From Prorocentrum cordatum (taxonomy: Eukaryota > Sar > Dinophyceae > Prorocentrales > Prorocentraceae): a stretch of 64,000 nt of DNA. The stretch lies in NCBI GenBank assembly GCA_963575745.1, contig CAUYUJ010003014.1, forward strand, positions 46,001 through 110,000, written 5' to 3'. Each line of letters starts with the position of its first letter. Position 1 is the first letter of the stretch. This document shows, piece by piece, positions 1 through 9,485 of this stretch. Position numbers and translations under genes: made by a program. Below the pieces are notes generated by a model. It had not been told where the DNA came from and ran no database searches. It saw nothing but the letters and a program-made list of their open reading frames with translations.

Positions 1-2
1 CC

Positions 3-479
3 CCCCAAGAGGCTCTGGGTTGCTCTGGGGCCCCCGAGTTCGTTCGTCAGGTCGTCCGCCGTTCCCTGGGGCACCTGATAGTTGGTGTGGCCTCTCACGA
101 GATCCACCCCAGAGCCCCAGAGCCATCGCGAGCCAAGATGAATCGGCGTCAGTTTCTGTGTGTTCGTTGCGGCTGCTGGGCCCAGAGGTGCTCCCGTAAT
201 CTTGACAAGGAGTGCCAGCGACCCTCTAGGAAGGGTCGCGAGGTATTAAGTAAGTACTCGCGAGGCCTGGGCCCCAGTAGTCGCGTCCGTCAATTGATTG
301 ATAGAGCTGCTGCGGTCACTGCTATGTCTGTGGCCCCCAAGCCGCGCTCTAAGACTCTTGCATGTGCGTCTGTGCCCTCGGCCCATTCGAGTGCCCCCGC
401 CGCCCCTGAGCACGAGAGACGGACGGCCGCCCTCGCAGAGCGAGTGCGTGCCAAGGAGGCCCTCCAGGCTGAGGGGTAG
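3..479 (+). CDS. C-terminal end of a LINE-type retroelement ORF (partial at 5' end)
   Basis: The frame is open from the first bases of the window to the TAG at 477-479, so the gene begins upstream. The tail has a compact metal-binding pattern: a His, a basic/Pro stretch, then FLCVRCGCWA and about 13 residues later another Cys (KECQRP), followed by GREVLSK. A single H...CxxC...C finger near the end of the protein is a layout I associate with the C-terminus of dinoflagellate non-LTR retrotransposon polyproteins, which suggests a nucleic-acid-binding tail. The last ~70 residues are Ala/Arg/Glu rich and look like low-complexity tail. No RT is visible because the window starts too late. An unrelated zinc-finger protein remains possible. 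Confidence 0.55.
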   Translation, partial: PQEALGCSGAPEFVRQVVRRSLGHLIVGVASHEIHPRAPEPSRAKMNRRQFLCVRCGCWAQRCSRNLDKECQRPSRKGREVLSKYSRGLGPSSRVRQLIDRAAAVTAMSVAPKPRSKTLACASVPSAHSSAPAAPEHERRTAALAERVRAKEALQAEG

Positions 480-624
480 TTTTGGGTCGTGGCACCCCGT
501 CGCGGGCCCTGGTCAGAGCGTGGGGAACTCTGTCCTCCAGGGTAACAAATCCCTGTTCGAGGGGTGTCACTTCCCCCCATTGTTTTAGTCTTGCGAGACT
601 CTTCCCCTCGGGGCTGTCCTAACC
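480..624. other. 3' flank of the partial retroelement ORF
   Basis: Short non-coding stretch between the stop codon and the start of TCC/CAT low-complexity DNA. It may be the 3' untranslated region of the element. No poly(A) tract or terminal repeat is visible. Confidence 0.3.
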
Positions 625-802
625 TAACCTCGTCCTCGTCCTCGTCGTCATCGTCGTCGTCATCCTTCTCCTCCTCCACCTCGCCCTCCTCTTCCCCTCG
701 TCCTCCCTCTCCCCCCCTCGTCCTTCCATCGTCGTCCTCCCATTGTCGTCCACCGCCTCATTGGCCTCCATCGTCGTCCTCCCATTGTCGTCCATCATCA
801 TC

Positions 803-848
<46 letters not shown>

Positions 849-915
849 CCCTCCTCCCCCCCCCTCCCTTCCTCGTCCTCCTGCTCCTCCTCCTCCTCTC
901 CCTCCTCCGCCTCTT
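625..915. repeat. TCC/TCG and CAT trinucleotide tract
   Basis: Imperfect pyrimidine-rich trinucleotide DNA (TCC and TCG units). A purer (CAT)n stretch of about 55 bp lies at roughly 790-848. It opens artificial Ser-, Ile- or Asp-rich frames that should not be read as genes. Confidence 0.9.
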
Positions 916-1136
916 TCTCCACATTATCCTTGCATCCTCTCTTCTTTCGCGTCCTCCTCGTCCCCTGTTTACTCCTCCTGCCTTCCCCTCCTTCCCCAAG
1001 ATAACGGCAACGCAATCCTTTTTTCAACTTTATGCTTCCCGACTTCTCTGATCAAGGCAACTCGCCAGGGCAAAGTTGCTGGACGGGCTGGTGCGGATGC
1101 GCGGGGCTTGAAGAGGTCGTTGCGGGCTCAGACGGC

Positions 1137-1600
1137 ATGCAAAAATCCGCCGCCGCGCTTGTGCGGCATTGGTTTGTTCAGTGAACGTGGTTTGGGTCGC
1201 GGGTGGGTCGCGGGCTCTTCACCTCCACCTGGAAGGGATGCAAGAGCAGCCCACCGCAGGCGCCGAAACAAATGGCTTGTACACTGAACGTGGAATGGGT
1301 CGCGGGTGGGCCGCGGGTTCTCCACCCGGATCGGATGCAAAAGATGCCCGCCGCAGGCGCCGAAAAGTTTGGTTTGTACCTTGAACGTGGTCGCGGGTGG
1401 GCCGCGGGCTCTATGCAAAAGATGCCCGCCGCAGGCGCCGAAAAATGTGGTTTGTACCCTGAACGCGGTTTGGGTCGCGGGTTGGTCGCGAGTTGGTCGC
1501 GGGCTCTCCACCTGGAAGGAATGCAAAAAAAAAAACCAGACGCGGGCGCCGAAAATGGTGGTTTGTACCTTGAACGTGATTTGGGTCGAAGGTGGGTCGC
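1137..1600 (+). repeat. Higher-order tandem repeat, ~110-bp unit, five degenerate copies
   Basis: Each copy has the same order of segments: TGCAAAAGATGCCCGCCGC, then AGGCGCCGAAAA, then GGTTTGTACC and TGAACGTGG, then TTGGGTCGCGGGTGGGTCGC and a CTCCACCTGGAAGG end. Copies vary in length because the internal GGGTCGCGGGT part differs in number. Frames run through it on both strands but have no recognisable domain. Confidence 0.85.
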
Positions 1601-1945
1601 GGGTGGGTCGCGGGGTGGGTCGCGGGTGGGTCGCGGGGTGGGTCGCGGGTGGGTCGCAGGGTGGGCCGCGGGCGTGGCGCAGGGTGGGTCGCGGGTGGGT
1701 TGCGGGTGGGTCGCGGGTGGGTCGCGGGGTGGGTCGTGGGGTGGGTCGCGGGGTGGGTCGCGGGTGGGTCCCGGGTGGGTGGCGGGTGGGTGGCGGGGTG
1801 GGTCGCGGGGTGGGTCGCGGGGTGGGTCGCGGGTGGGTCGCGGGTGGGTCGCGGGTGGGTTGCGGGGTGGGTCGCGGGGGGGGTCGCGGGTGGTTCGCGG
1901 GTTGGGTTGCGGGTGGGACAACAACAACAACAACAACAACAATTA
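1590..1945 (+). repeat. G-rich minisatellite (GGGTCGCGGGT unit) ending in (ACA)n
   Basis: About 30 head-to-tail copies of an 11-12-bp unit, GGGTCGCGGGT(G), directly after the ~110-bp repeat whose internal segment has the same sequence. It ends with GGGAC followed by (AAC)n at 1918-1941. Runs of GGG spaced by a few bases make the + strand a candidate for G-quadruplex formation. A related array lies at 22020-22205. Confidence 0.9.
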
Positions 1946-2240
1946 CTAGCACGTGGGGACACTCCGTTCTCACCAGTGCCAGGGTTTTCATACGACGCCC
2001 GCCAATACCCCCACTTTGTGGGGGGGCCGGTTCAAGCTCTACCACATTTCCAAACGACTCTTCGCCACCACCCACACCCAGCTTCCCGCCCTATGACGTT
2101 CGGACACTTCACTTCGTGGCCTGCGGACGACCGTGGCTACTACACTGGCGCATGGGTACAGTGACTTGTTGTGGTAACATTTTCTGGACGCTAGCTTAGT
2201 ATACGACTTTTCCCCCTGTTCCAACACTGGACACCTGTGG
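1946..2240. other. Non-repetitive spacer, no gene recognised
   Basis: Mixed-composition sequence. Open frames cross it but run out of the neighbouring repeat and show no domain. Confidence 0.5.
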
Positions 2241-2620
2241 TTTTTGAAGATTTCGGCGTGCGCGCGCGAAGAAAAAACGAATGTGTCCCGCATGGTATTA
2301 TTTGACAGGGATGATGGCCCTGGCAGGTGCGCAACCGTTGTTGGAGAAGTTCGAAGCACGTGAAAAAGTTGCTCGCGAAAGCCCGTTTGACAGAAATGTT
2401 TAAAAAGTGTTGGGTTTCCTACAAATCCGCAAGAGCGCGCGGGATGAAATTTTGACACTTTTTTTTTGAAAAAAAAAAAAAACCATTGGTTTTTTGATGT
2501 TTGTATGTTAAAATCGCTACGAACACTAAGGTTTTGGAAGGATTTCGTTTTGCGCGCGCGAATGTCCACTTTACCTTGTTTTTTGCAAGGGGTTCTTGAA
2601 GTTTGGTTATGTTAGAACAA
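2241..2620 (-). repeat. CG-box repeat copies and a poly(T)/poly(A) island
   Basis: Contains two copies of a box in which GATTTCG lies next to GCGCGCGCG (near 2250 and 2540). This is the reverse orientation of the boxes at 44.1-46.25 kb. Between them is a T run and A run at about 2458-2481. The stretch is more AT-rich than its surroundings. No gene seen. Confidence 0.6.
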
Positions 2621-2812
2621 GAAATGTCATTTTATATTGTTTTTTGCAAGGGAAAGCGGGGGGGAACAAAACAACCGGATCCGGACCAACCCGTTTTGCC
2701 GGAGACTTCCTCACGAAAATGATGAAAACATGGCTGCGGCCTAGGCGCGGCGAGGGGGCCGTGCACCAGGGGTCCCAACAATACTTATTGTTTAGAAGTA
2801 ATAATGTTCAAC

Positions 2813-2897
2813 ACCAACAACAACAAACAAACAAACAAACAAACAAACAAACAACAACAACAACAACAGCAACAACAACAACAAACAACAACAACGA
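2813..2897 (+). repeat. (CAA)n/(CAAA)n microsatellite
   Basis: CAACAA units switch to CAAACAAA and back to CAACAA over about 85 bp, then the sequence becomes unique. Confidence 0.95.
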
Positions 2898-3225
2898 AAA
2901 CCCGCATCGCGGAATCCCACTTCGGCCACGCACCCAGGGACAGTGAATGACCGTTCGGCCTCCTCACTCTGATGATGACGTGATGATGTTGATCTGATCC
3001 GTACAGCACTCGCATATCACAACATGTCTTTCCGAAACGCACATTGCCCCGAAACTCAAAACAATCCACACGAGCAAAGCTCGCCGTGACCTGTTAAGGC
3101 GGAGGCGCGCTGGGGCGCGAGCATCGCGTCACCCAGCTGCGCCATCACGACGCCGCCGCTAATTCGCGACCCCAGCGCCTCGGCGCCGCACGCAACTGAG
3201 CCAAAACGGCGAACCATATAATGCA

Positions 3226-3250
3226 GCATTGTCATCATCATCATCATCAA

Positions 3251-3282
<32 letters not shown>
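3226..3282 (+). repeat. (CAT)n microsatellite
   Basis: Nearly uninterrupted CAT units with one CAA interruption. The His-rich frame over it is an artefact. Confidence 0.95.
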
Positions 3283-3283
<1 letters not shown>

Positions 3284-3634
3284 AATCAGGGGAAATATAT
3301 TCAAGGAATCATGAGTTTGTGCGTTGAATACCATGTTCGCCATGATTTGCGTGAGACCACCGTGCATACACATGATATTATGTTATTGCGTGTGCACTTT
3401 TATCTTGTGTGGGAGAACGCCATGCGCGTGAAAAATACGGCAACATACTATAGATGTGATTTCACACGAAAAGGCAGCATGAACCATTTGTTTTCAACCT
3501 AATATATCGTGAGTTGTTTGATTTAAGGTCGCACAGATCTATGACGTCAAATCGTTTGATAGTGTTCGCACATCCAAGTCTTCGGCAATTAAACTATTAT
3601 GTAAGTATTATTTGTATGTTTAGAACTATTGTAG
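3283..3634. other. AT-richer spacer
   Basis: Lower GC than the rest of the window. Nothing recognisable on either strand. Confidence 0.5.
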
Positions 3635-4264
3635 ATGAAGTTTTGGGATAGGTTCGAGTGGCCTAGAAGCGATGGGCTCGGGCGGTCTCCCCAAGGGAGC
3701 GCGCACGACTCCAGCGTTCGATTCGCTTCGCTTCGCTTCCTCTCGGCGACGACTGCTGCTGTCGCGGCCGCGGCGGCGCCGATGACCACGACGCCACAGG
3801 ACGAGGCCATCCGGGACATCATCGCGCTCTACGCCCGGGCCTCGACGTTGGCGCCGCTGGCCTGGGCTCGGCCGCCGCTCTCCTCGCGCGCCGCTCTGGC
3901 TGGCAGGGCGCGGGGGGGGCGGAGGAAGGAGAGGAGGGCCGTCGCTACGAGTCGGGTGCTCCCAATCAGTGTGGTGACCACACCGCATGGTGCGTTTCTC
4001 GAGAGTTCGCAGAAGTTGCCCAAAAAGAGCAGAGTGTTTTTTACCAGCTGCGCCTCGCAGAGGGCTTTCTTGCGTCGCGGTGCCAAAATCGTCGCGAACG
4101 GCAGCCAGAGAGCCGAGCTATGGCCCGAAAACCAGACTATGATGACCACTCTGTGCAGTGAGTCAGTGGGGAGTCGGGGTCACCACACGGTTTTGGGGCT
4201 CGGGGCGTTCTCCGAGGGCGTCTTGGGCGACCGGGGCCTCCGAGGTCCCACGACCGTGCGGTGA
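3635..4264 (+). CDS. Hypothetical ORF, 209 aa, no recognised domain
   Basis: ATG at 3635 opens a 209-residue frame. Its middle part, TTTPQDEAIRDIIALYARAS, looks more protein-like than most frames here, with acidic/aliphatic spacing consistent with an amphipathic helix. It is preceded by an Ala-rich stretch and followed by Arg-rich sequence. The last third overlaps a dispersed repeat (4171-4330), so the C-terminus is probably not native. No intron signals, neighbours or motif suggest a function, and it may be a chance frame in GC-rich DNA. Confidence 0.15.
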   Translation: MKFWDRFEWPRSDGLGRSPQGSAHDSSVRFASLRFLSATTAAVAAAAAPMTTTPQDEAIRDIIALYARASTLAPLAWARPPLSSRAALAGRARGGRRKERRAVATSRVLPISVVTTPHGAFLESSQKLPKKSRVFFTSCASQRAFLRRGAKIVANGSQRAELWPENQTMMTTLCSESVGSRGHHTVLGLGAFSEGVLGDRGLRGPTTVR

Positions 4265-4330
4265 GGTCTCTTGGAATTTCGAGGTCGCTGCGCGGTCCGT
4301 CACCACACGGTGGCGTCCCTTGAGGAAAGC
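4171..4330 (+). repeat. Dispersed repeat, copy 1 of 3
   Basis: Shares an ordered set of words (GGGCCGCTCTCCGAGGGCG-like, GGCGACTG/GGCGACC, GGTGAGGTCT, TCGAGGTC, CACGGT) with 7038-7180 and 19745-19915. The copies are diverged but collinear. Confidence 0.55.
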
Positions 4331-4803
4331 GGGCAATTGCAGGTTTGATTATCGCCACTCTTGGCACGGGATCTCCACGGCAGCCGTGGGTGGAAGCGGA
4401 GGGGTGGTCTCCAGGGAAACCCCGGGATGCAGGGCCGGCTTCTCGTGAGGACCCAGGGGAGGCTTGATCATCGGGGACCGAGATGTTTGGACGGTTCCAT
4501 GCGGACGCCGAGGAGGAGAAGGGGAGAAGGATTTTTGTCCCCTCCATCCGCAGTCCTCCTCGTCATCCTGCCATTCCCCTTTCCCTCCTCCTGGCACCTG
4601 TGTTTGGGCTTGGGAGGGGAAGGAATAGACATTGATAGTGCAGGAGGATTTGGCATTGATAGAGCAAGTAGGGGGAGATACATGTAAGGTGGCTCATCCA
4701 GCGGCGCAGCGTAGGTACAGGGAGAGCTTCCCCATCGATCTACTCCCATATCCTCCCCCAAGTGGTTTGCTCCCCTCTGCTTCCACTCCTCTTCCTCCTA
4801 CTT
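4331..4803. other. Gene-poor spacer
   Basis: No recognisable gene. It becomes TCC-rich toward its right end. Confidence 0.4.
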
Positions 4804-4846
4804 TTATTCCTACTCCTACTCCTACTCCTACTCCTACTCCTATCCC
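4804..4846 (+). repeat. (TCCTAC)n hexanucleotide microsatellite
   Basis: About six copies of a CCTACT/TCCTAC unit. It is related to the larger TCC tract just downstream. Confidence 0.9.
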
Positions 4847-5004
4847 TCCCTGCTGGGGCTGGTCTGGCTGTCTCAGCCCCAGCTGAAGCCTCCACGTGAA
4901 ATCGTCCTCCTCATCCTTCTCCGCTACCCCTCTCATTCCGTCCCCCCCCTCCCTCGCTCCTATCCGCCCCCCCTCTCTTCCCCCCTGGCCTCAGCCCCCT
5001 CTGG

Positions 5005-5204
5005 TCCTCCTCCTCCTCCTCCTCCTCCTCCTCCTCCTCCTCCTCCTCCTCCTCCCCCCTCCCTTCTCCCCTCCTCCTCCTCCCTCTCCTCCTCCTCCTC
5101 CTCCTCCCTCCTCCTCCTCCTCCTCCTCCTCCTCCTCCTCCTCCCCCTCCACCTCCTCCTCCTCCTCTTCCTCCTCCTCATCCTCCCCCTCCTCCTCCGC
5201 CTCT
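5005..5204 (+). repeat. (TCC)n polypyrimidine tract
   Basis: About 200 bp of near-pure TCC on the + strand (GGA on the other). A long homopurine/homopyrimidine mirror-like tract of this type can form triplex (H-) DNA. Leu-, Ser-, Pro-, Arg- or Glu-rich frames over it are artefacts. Confidence 0.95.
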
Positions 5205-6600
5205 CCACCCCACGTTGGGGCTGGCCCAGCAGCCGCTCCAGAAGCTGGGCGCGGTGCCCGCCGCACCGCGGCGCCCGCCGAGCTGAGGCCGATGCGGACC
5301 TGCTGGACGACGCGGAGCAGGACATCATCGGCTGTGTCGTTCGCCCCTCGGACTTGCTCGCCAGACATGGTAGCGTCATGCAAAAATCATGACCGAAAGT
5401 GCTCAACTGTTTTCGGCCTTTGGGGCCCTTCGAAAGTCCCCAGGACCAGCAAGAGACGATGCGGGATGAGAACATTTGCCCTGCGGAAAGGGTCGGGACT
5501 TCCGCGGGCCCCGCATGAAACAAAACCAAGACATCGGGTGCCCGTGTCCGCCCCCTTGCTCCTTTCTCGGGGCTACTTCTGGGCACTTCCCCGAACTCTG
5601 TGGCCCCCACTCTCTGACATCCCCCGCAGCCAGAAGGGATGGAGGACGCCCTCTCTCAAGAGGGGGTTGCCGCCCGCACTTCTGGCCCACGGGGCGCCCG
5701 CCTCCTCCAGGGGGGCGCCCCGCGCAGCGACAAGTGCCATCGAGAGCCCAAGAGCCTCTGCCCCAGACACCACGATGAAGACGAGGCCTCACCGAGGTCC
5801 CCATCTTCGGATTGGGAATCATACATCTGGGCGGTCCGATCCGTTGCGTCCGCAGAGCAGACCCCCTGTATCCCTAGTGTGTGTTGGCCCTCCTGGCTCA
5901 GGTGCCCTCCCAAAGGATTAGGGGTACTTGCATTGCTCGTCAACAGAGAATGCTTGTATGGACTGGTGGTCAGGGGACATAGGGCAGGATATACATCTTG
6001 AGCCGAACGGGGCGAGCGGCTCTTCAAGTTGTTCAGCCGGACTTGTTCACTTGCTCACGCCGTGGAAAGCACGACCTCGGAGGTCTGGGTCCTCTCTGGT
6101 TTCCCCCCCGTGTCCGGATACCCCTAGCACGGGGCCGTGCCGCAGGCGACCTGGGATTGCCACGCCTCACGGTGTCGGCCCCGCGCGGGAGGGAGACAGC
6201 ACGGCAGCGCCAAGTGCCATGTTGCATGGCCCTCGTCGGAGGAAACAGAAGCGACACCGCCACCACGGGGGGAGGGCATCTCTGGCAATGAGGTTCACGG
6301 TGCCTCCTCGAGCTGGAGATCGGAGATGTCTCGAGCAAGGGGGGGAAAACACCACCTGGGGGACCCCTGGCTCCTCGCGATGGTGGTGCTGGTGTCGCCT
6401 TTCCTGCTGATTCTTCTCAGACGTTATTCGCATATTGTGTTCTTACTCCGTCGAGCTCCACCGACAGATCACTACACCGCCTACGCCGTACCGGAGGGCT
6501 TCGATGGACAAGCATACGTTCGCGTCAGCACACGATCTGAGGATCATCGATCCCTGTTACCAGCTCGGGGCTGCCGTGGCTGCGGCACTCGAATGGCGGA
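5205..6600. other. Gene-poor unique DNA, no gene recognised
   Basis: Several frames of 100-340 codons cross this interval on both strands but have biased composition and no motif. One frame ending near 6610 contains a hydrophobic stretch (WLLAMVVLVSPFLLILL) that could form one membrane helix. Nothing else supports it as a gene. Confidence 0.4.
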
Positions 6601-6603
6601 TGG

Positions 6604-6845
6604 AGGATGAGGAAGAGGAGGAGGCGGAGGAGGAGGAGGAGGCGGAGGAGGAGGAGGAGGAGGAGGAGGAGGAGGAGGAGGAGGAGGAGGAGGAGGAAGG
6701 GGGGGTGGGGGAGTGGGGGGGGAGGAGGAAAGGAGGAGGAGGAGGAGGGAGGAGGAGGAGGAGGAGGAGGAGGGAGTGGGCGGGAGGGCGGGGGGGAGGG
6801 TGCGGGGGAGCAGGGTGCGGGGGAGCAGGGTGCGGGGGGGGGGCG
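6604..6845 (+). repeat. (GGA)n polypurine tract with G-rich end
   Basis: Long GAG/GGA tract (6604-6779) followed by repeated GGTGCGGGGGAGCA units and G runs to about 6845. The + strand is almost free of pyrimidines, so triplex or quadruplex formation is plausible. Confidence 0.95.
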
Positions 6846-7037
6846 GAAACCGTTGACTGCCGAGGAGCGCCTCGGGCGAGGGCTGAAGAGCAGGCCACGT
6901 GGCTCCAGATGCGCGCTCGGGCGAGGCCGGAAGGAGGCCCACGGTCCCCCCGCCCGGGGGGCCTCCGGGGGCTCCACGTCGGGGGCCCCCACCTGGCGCG
7001 GGGATCATGCCGTGCGTGGAGTCCGCGGGGGCTCGGG

Positions 7038-7180
7038 GTGACCGCATGGCTTCGGGACGCGGGCCGCTCCCCGAGGGCCACTCCGGCGACGGGGGGCTCC
7101 TGGATGCCAAAGCGTCGCGGCTTCGAGGGCTCGAGGCTCGAGGTCACGCCACGGTTTGTCGCCGCATTGTTTTGGGATCC
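7038..7180 (+). repeat. Dispersed repeat, copy 2 of 3
   Basis: Collinear with 4171-4330 and 19745-19915: GGGCCGCTCCCCGAGGGC, GGCGACGG, TCGAGGCTCGAGGTCACGCC, CACGGTTTGTCGCCGCA. Confidence 0.55.
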
Positions 7181-9127
7181 CCAGCAACAGAAGAGCCGAA
7201 GGAGTGCAACCACTGCGGCCTCCCTTCTCCCCCCCATCCTCCTCTCCGCTCCGCCCTACCCTCCTCTCTCTCTTGGGACGTGTCGAGTTGCTGAGCCAAA
7301 TCTGAGAGTGCACAGTTGGCTCAGAATGCTCGTGCATTTCCTCGTGGACTTGCGGCCCCACCCCTCCTCTTCAGTCCCCTCGCCTGCTCGCCTCGGGCTG
7401 AGGTGATCCAGATTTCTCCGGAAGCCTGCCCTCGATCCTCCTCCCGGTCCGTGCCCCCTTTGCTCATTCGCCCCCCTGCCCATTGCCCTCTCATCTCCGT
7501 CCGATGGCGCCGACTATACACCCACTCCGATCCTGGCCAGGGGCCGGGTTGCTCCTTGGGCTCGGGATCGGTGTGCATCCCTCCTTGGCCAAGCCAGGGA
7601 GAGCGTATACACCGATCCCTAGCTCAGGATGGGGCTGGCCAAGATCGGCGTAGGTGAAGTGCAAGCAACCGCAAGAAATGGCCGAGGAGGTCGGAGCGCC
7701 CCACTGAGAAGTGGACGATGAACAGGATGTTCCTGGTGCGTCGTCGTCGACGTCGCCGTCGTCTCCGTCGAGGCCGCCAGGCCGCAGCCAGAGACCCTGA
7801 CGAGGCATAATATTATGTGATTATGAGTCTAATCGTCCCTTCTCGATTCGTTGTTTAATCGCTTGATCGCAGAGCCCTTAGGCCTCCCAGGTGGAGTCCG
7901 AGCACATGGGGTTGGAGGGTCGCGCCGCGTCGCCGATGCATGGCTCGATGTGGAGCCCGATGGTCTCAACGCAAACGGCGCCGATGACTCGCCGACGTCG
8001 CCGGTGTGCATCGCCAATGCATCGGCGATGCATGACCGATGCCTCTCAAGTGCGGCGCGATCCTCCGACCCCACCTGCTCCGATTCCATCCAGTAGGCCT
8101 CCGAGTACAGTCGTCGCCCTCGGGCTCCTGTTCCGAGGTGGGCTACGTCAACTGACCGCGCGCGCAGCCGCGGGTGCCGCCACCCCCCCGGGGCCGCCCC
8201 CCCCCCCCGGCGGCGGCACAGGCGCGCAGGGCCTCGGCGCGGCGCCGGCCTCCCGAGACGGCCCTCGCCGCCGCCGCCGCGTCGGGCGCCAGTTGGTACG
8301 GCCGGGGGTGGACAGACCTCCTACCCTGACGCGTCGATTAGCGAGTTGGCCGTCTTCGGTTCGCGAGAGGGCGTCGCGGCCGTTATTGTTGCGGGTCGAG
8401 GTCCGTCGGTTTCGGTCCAAGGCCGTTTTCGCTAAAGGGAGGTTTACGAAAGGGAGGCTTGTCCTCCGCCGATACGGTGATCGTCTGGCTCTCGAGGATC
8501 GGCGACGAGCTCCGGGGGCAGCGAGAGGGGGCCGCCCTCCTTGGAAGGCGGCGCGGGCCTGTCAGAAGCCCAGCCGCCCTTCGGAGAAGGCGGCTCTGCC
8601 TTCGGAGAAGCCTTCGCAAGTCAGGCGATCGCAAACATGGATCAAGGGGGCGTGAATTGGCGACGGGTCCCGTTTCCAGGAGAACTTGCAGATTTCCGCC
8701 GCCCAGCGAGGCGGCACGGGCCACACTTTGGGGAGAGCACCTCCCCCGATCCATGGACTTGGCGACCGCGCGCCAAATCCATGGATCGCTGATCCATGTT
8801 GGCACGCCCCCGAACAAGGTTCTCGGAAAGCGCGTGGGCTCCTGAGAGGCCCCGCCACCGTTGAGAAGGCCTGCCTCCTCTCGCTTCCCCGCCACGCTCG
8901 CCGCCGACTTGTGGGCCCCGAAGAAGAGCAAGCTGCATAGACACTACACTCGGGAGCTCCGCGCGGGTTTTTTCATTGCGCTCTCTTCCCAGCGCCGCGG
9001 TGTGCCGCTGTCTGGCCGCCCAGCAGTGCACTGCGCGGGGACAAAACGATTCCTTGGACCTGCGCCCCTCCGGCACCGGGGCCCCTCTGGCACCGTCCCT
9101 GGCTGCCCCAGAGGTGCAGGGCCTGCT
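7181..9127. other. Gene-poor DNA, no gene recognised
   Basis: GC-rich interval with many overlapping frames on both strands, none with a recognisable domain. A C/G-rich patch near 8180-8290 drives several of them. Confidence 0.4.
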
Positions 9128-9319
9128 TTCTACCACCACCACCACCATAAGTTGGAGGGGGGAAGGAGGAGGAGGAGGAGGAGGAGGAGGAAGAGGAGGA
9201 GGAGGAGGAGGAGAGGAGGAGGAGGAGGAGGAGGAGGAGGAGGAGGTGAAGGAGGTGGAAGAGGAGGACCCCCTCCCCCTTCAACTTATGGTGGTGGTGG
9301 TGGAAAACACGCCCATCAA
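9128..9319. mobile_element. Fold-back (inverted-repeat) element 1 with GGA core
   Basis: The left arm (9128-9162) reads CCACCACCACCACCATAAG then TTGGAGGGGG. The right arm (9271-9319) is its reverse complement, TCAACTTATGGTGGTGGTGG then AAAACACGCCCATCAA. The ~110-bp centre is a (GGA)n tract. A second element with the same arms and a TCC core lies at 48318-48475. No coding capacity is seen, so it would be non-autonomous. Its mechanism is unknown. Confidence 0.75.
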
Positions 9320-9327
9320 GAGGAACA

Positions 9328-9485
9328 CCCCTGGCGGCCCCTCTGGCACGGCCCCTGGCGGCGCCTCCGGCATCGCCCCTGGCGCGCTCTGGGCGCCAGG
9401 GAGGAAGCCCAGCGCAGATCCGAGAAATCCGTGCGGACCGTCAACAGTTCATGTGTTGATGCAGTTTTGTTTCCTCCGCTTCTGG
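9328..9485 (+). repeat. Dispersed repeat shared with 19129-19255
   Basis: Both copies contain CCCTGGCGGC, CCCCTGGCGCGCTC, a CAGGGAGG/CTGGGAGG block, GTGCAGATCC/GCGCAGATCC and a T-rich TTTCCTC end in the same order. Confidence 0.55.

Noticed and set aside
3195-3215. Reverse-strand TGAGCCAAAACGGC considered as a second spliced-leader remnant
   Set aside because: One mismatch within a short 14-base match and the flanking leader bases do not fit; too weak to call.
4896-5921. 341-codon Leu/Ser/Pro-rich frame and opposing Arg/Glu/Gly-rich frames
   Set aside because: Produced by the TCC tract and GC-rich flank; no recognisable protein features outside the repeat.
6137-6610. 157-codon frame with one strongly hydrophobic stretch, a possible membrane protein
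   Set aside because: Only one hydrophobic run, rest biased and repeat-overlapping; no second line of support.
6435-7406. 323-codon Glu-rich frame and opposing Pro/Ser/Leu-rich frames
   Set aside because: Produced by the GGA tract at 6604-6779.
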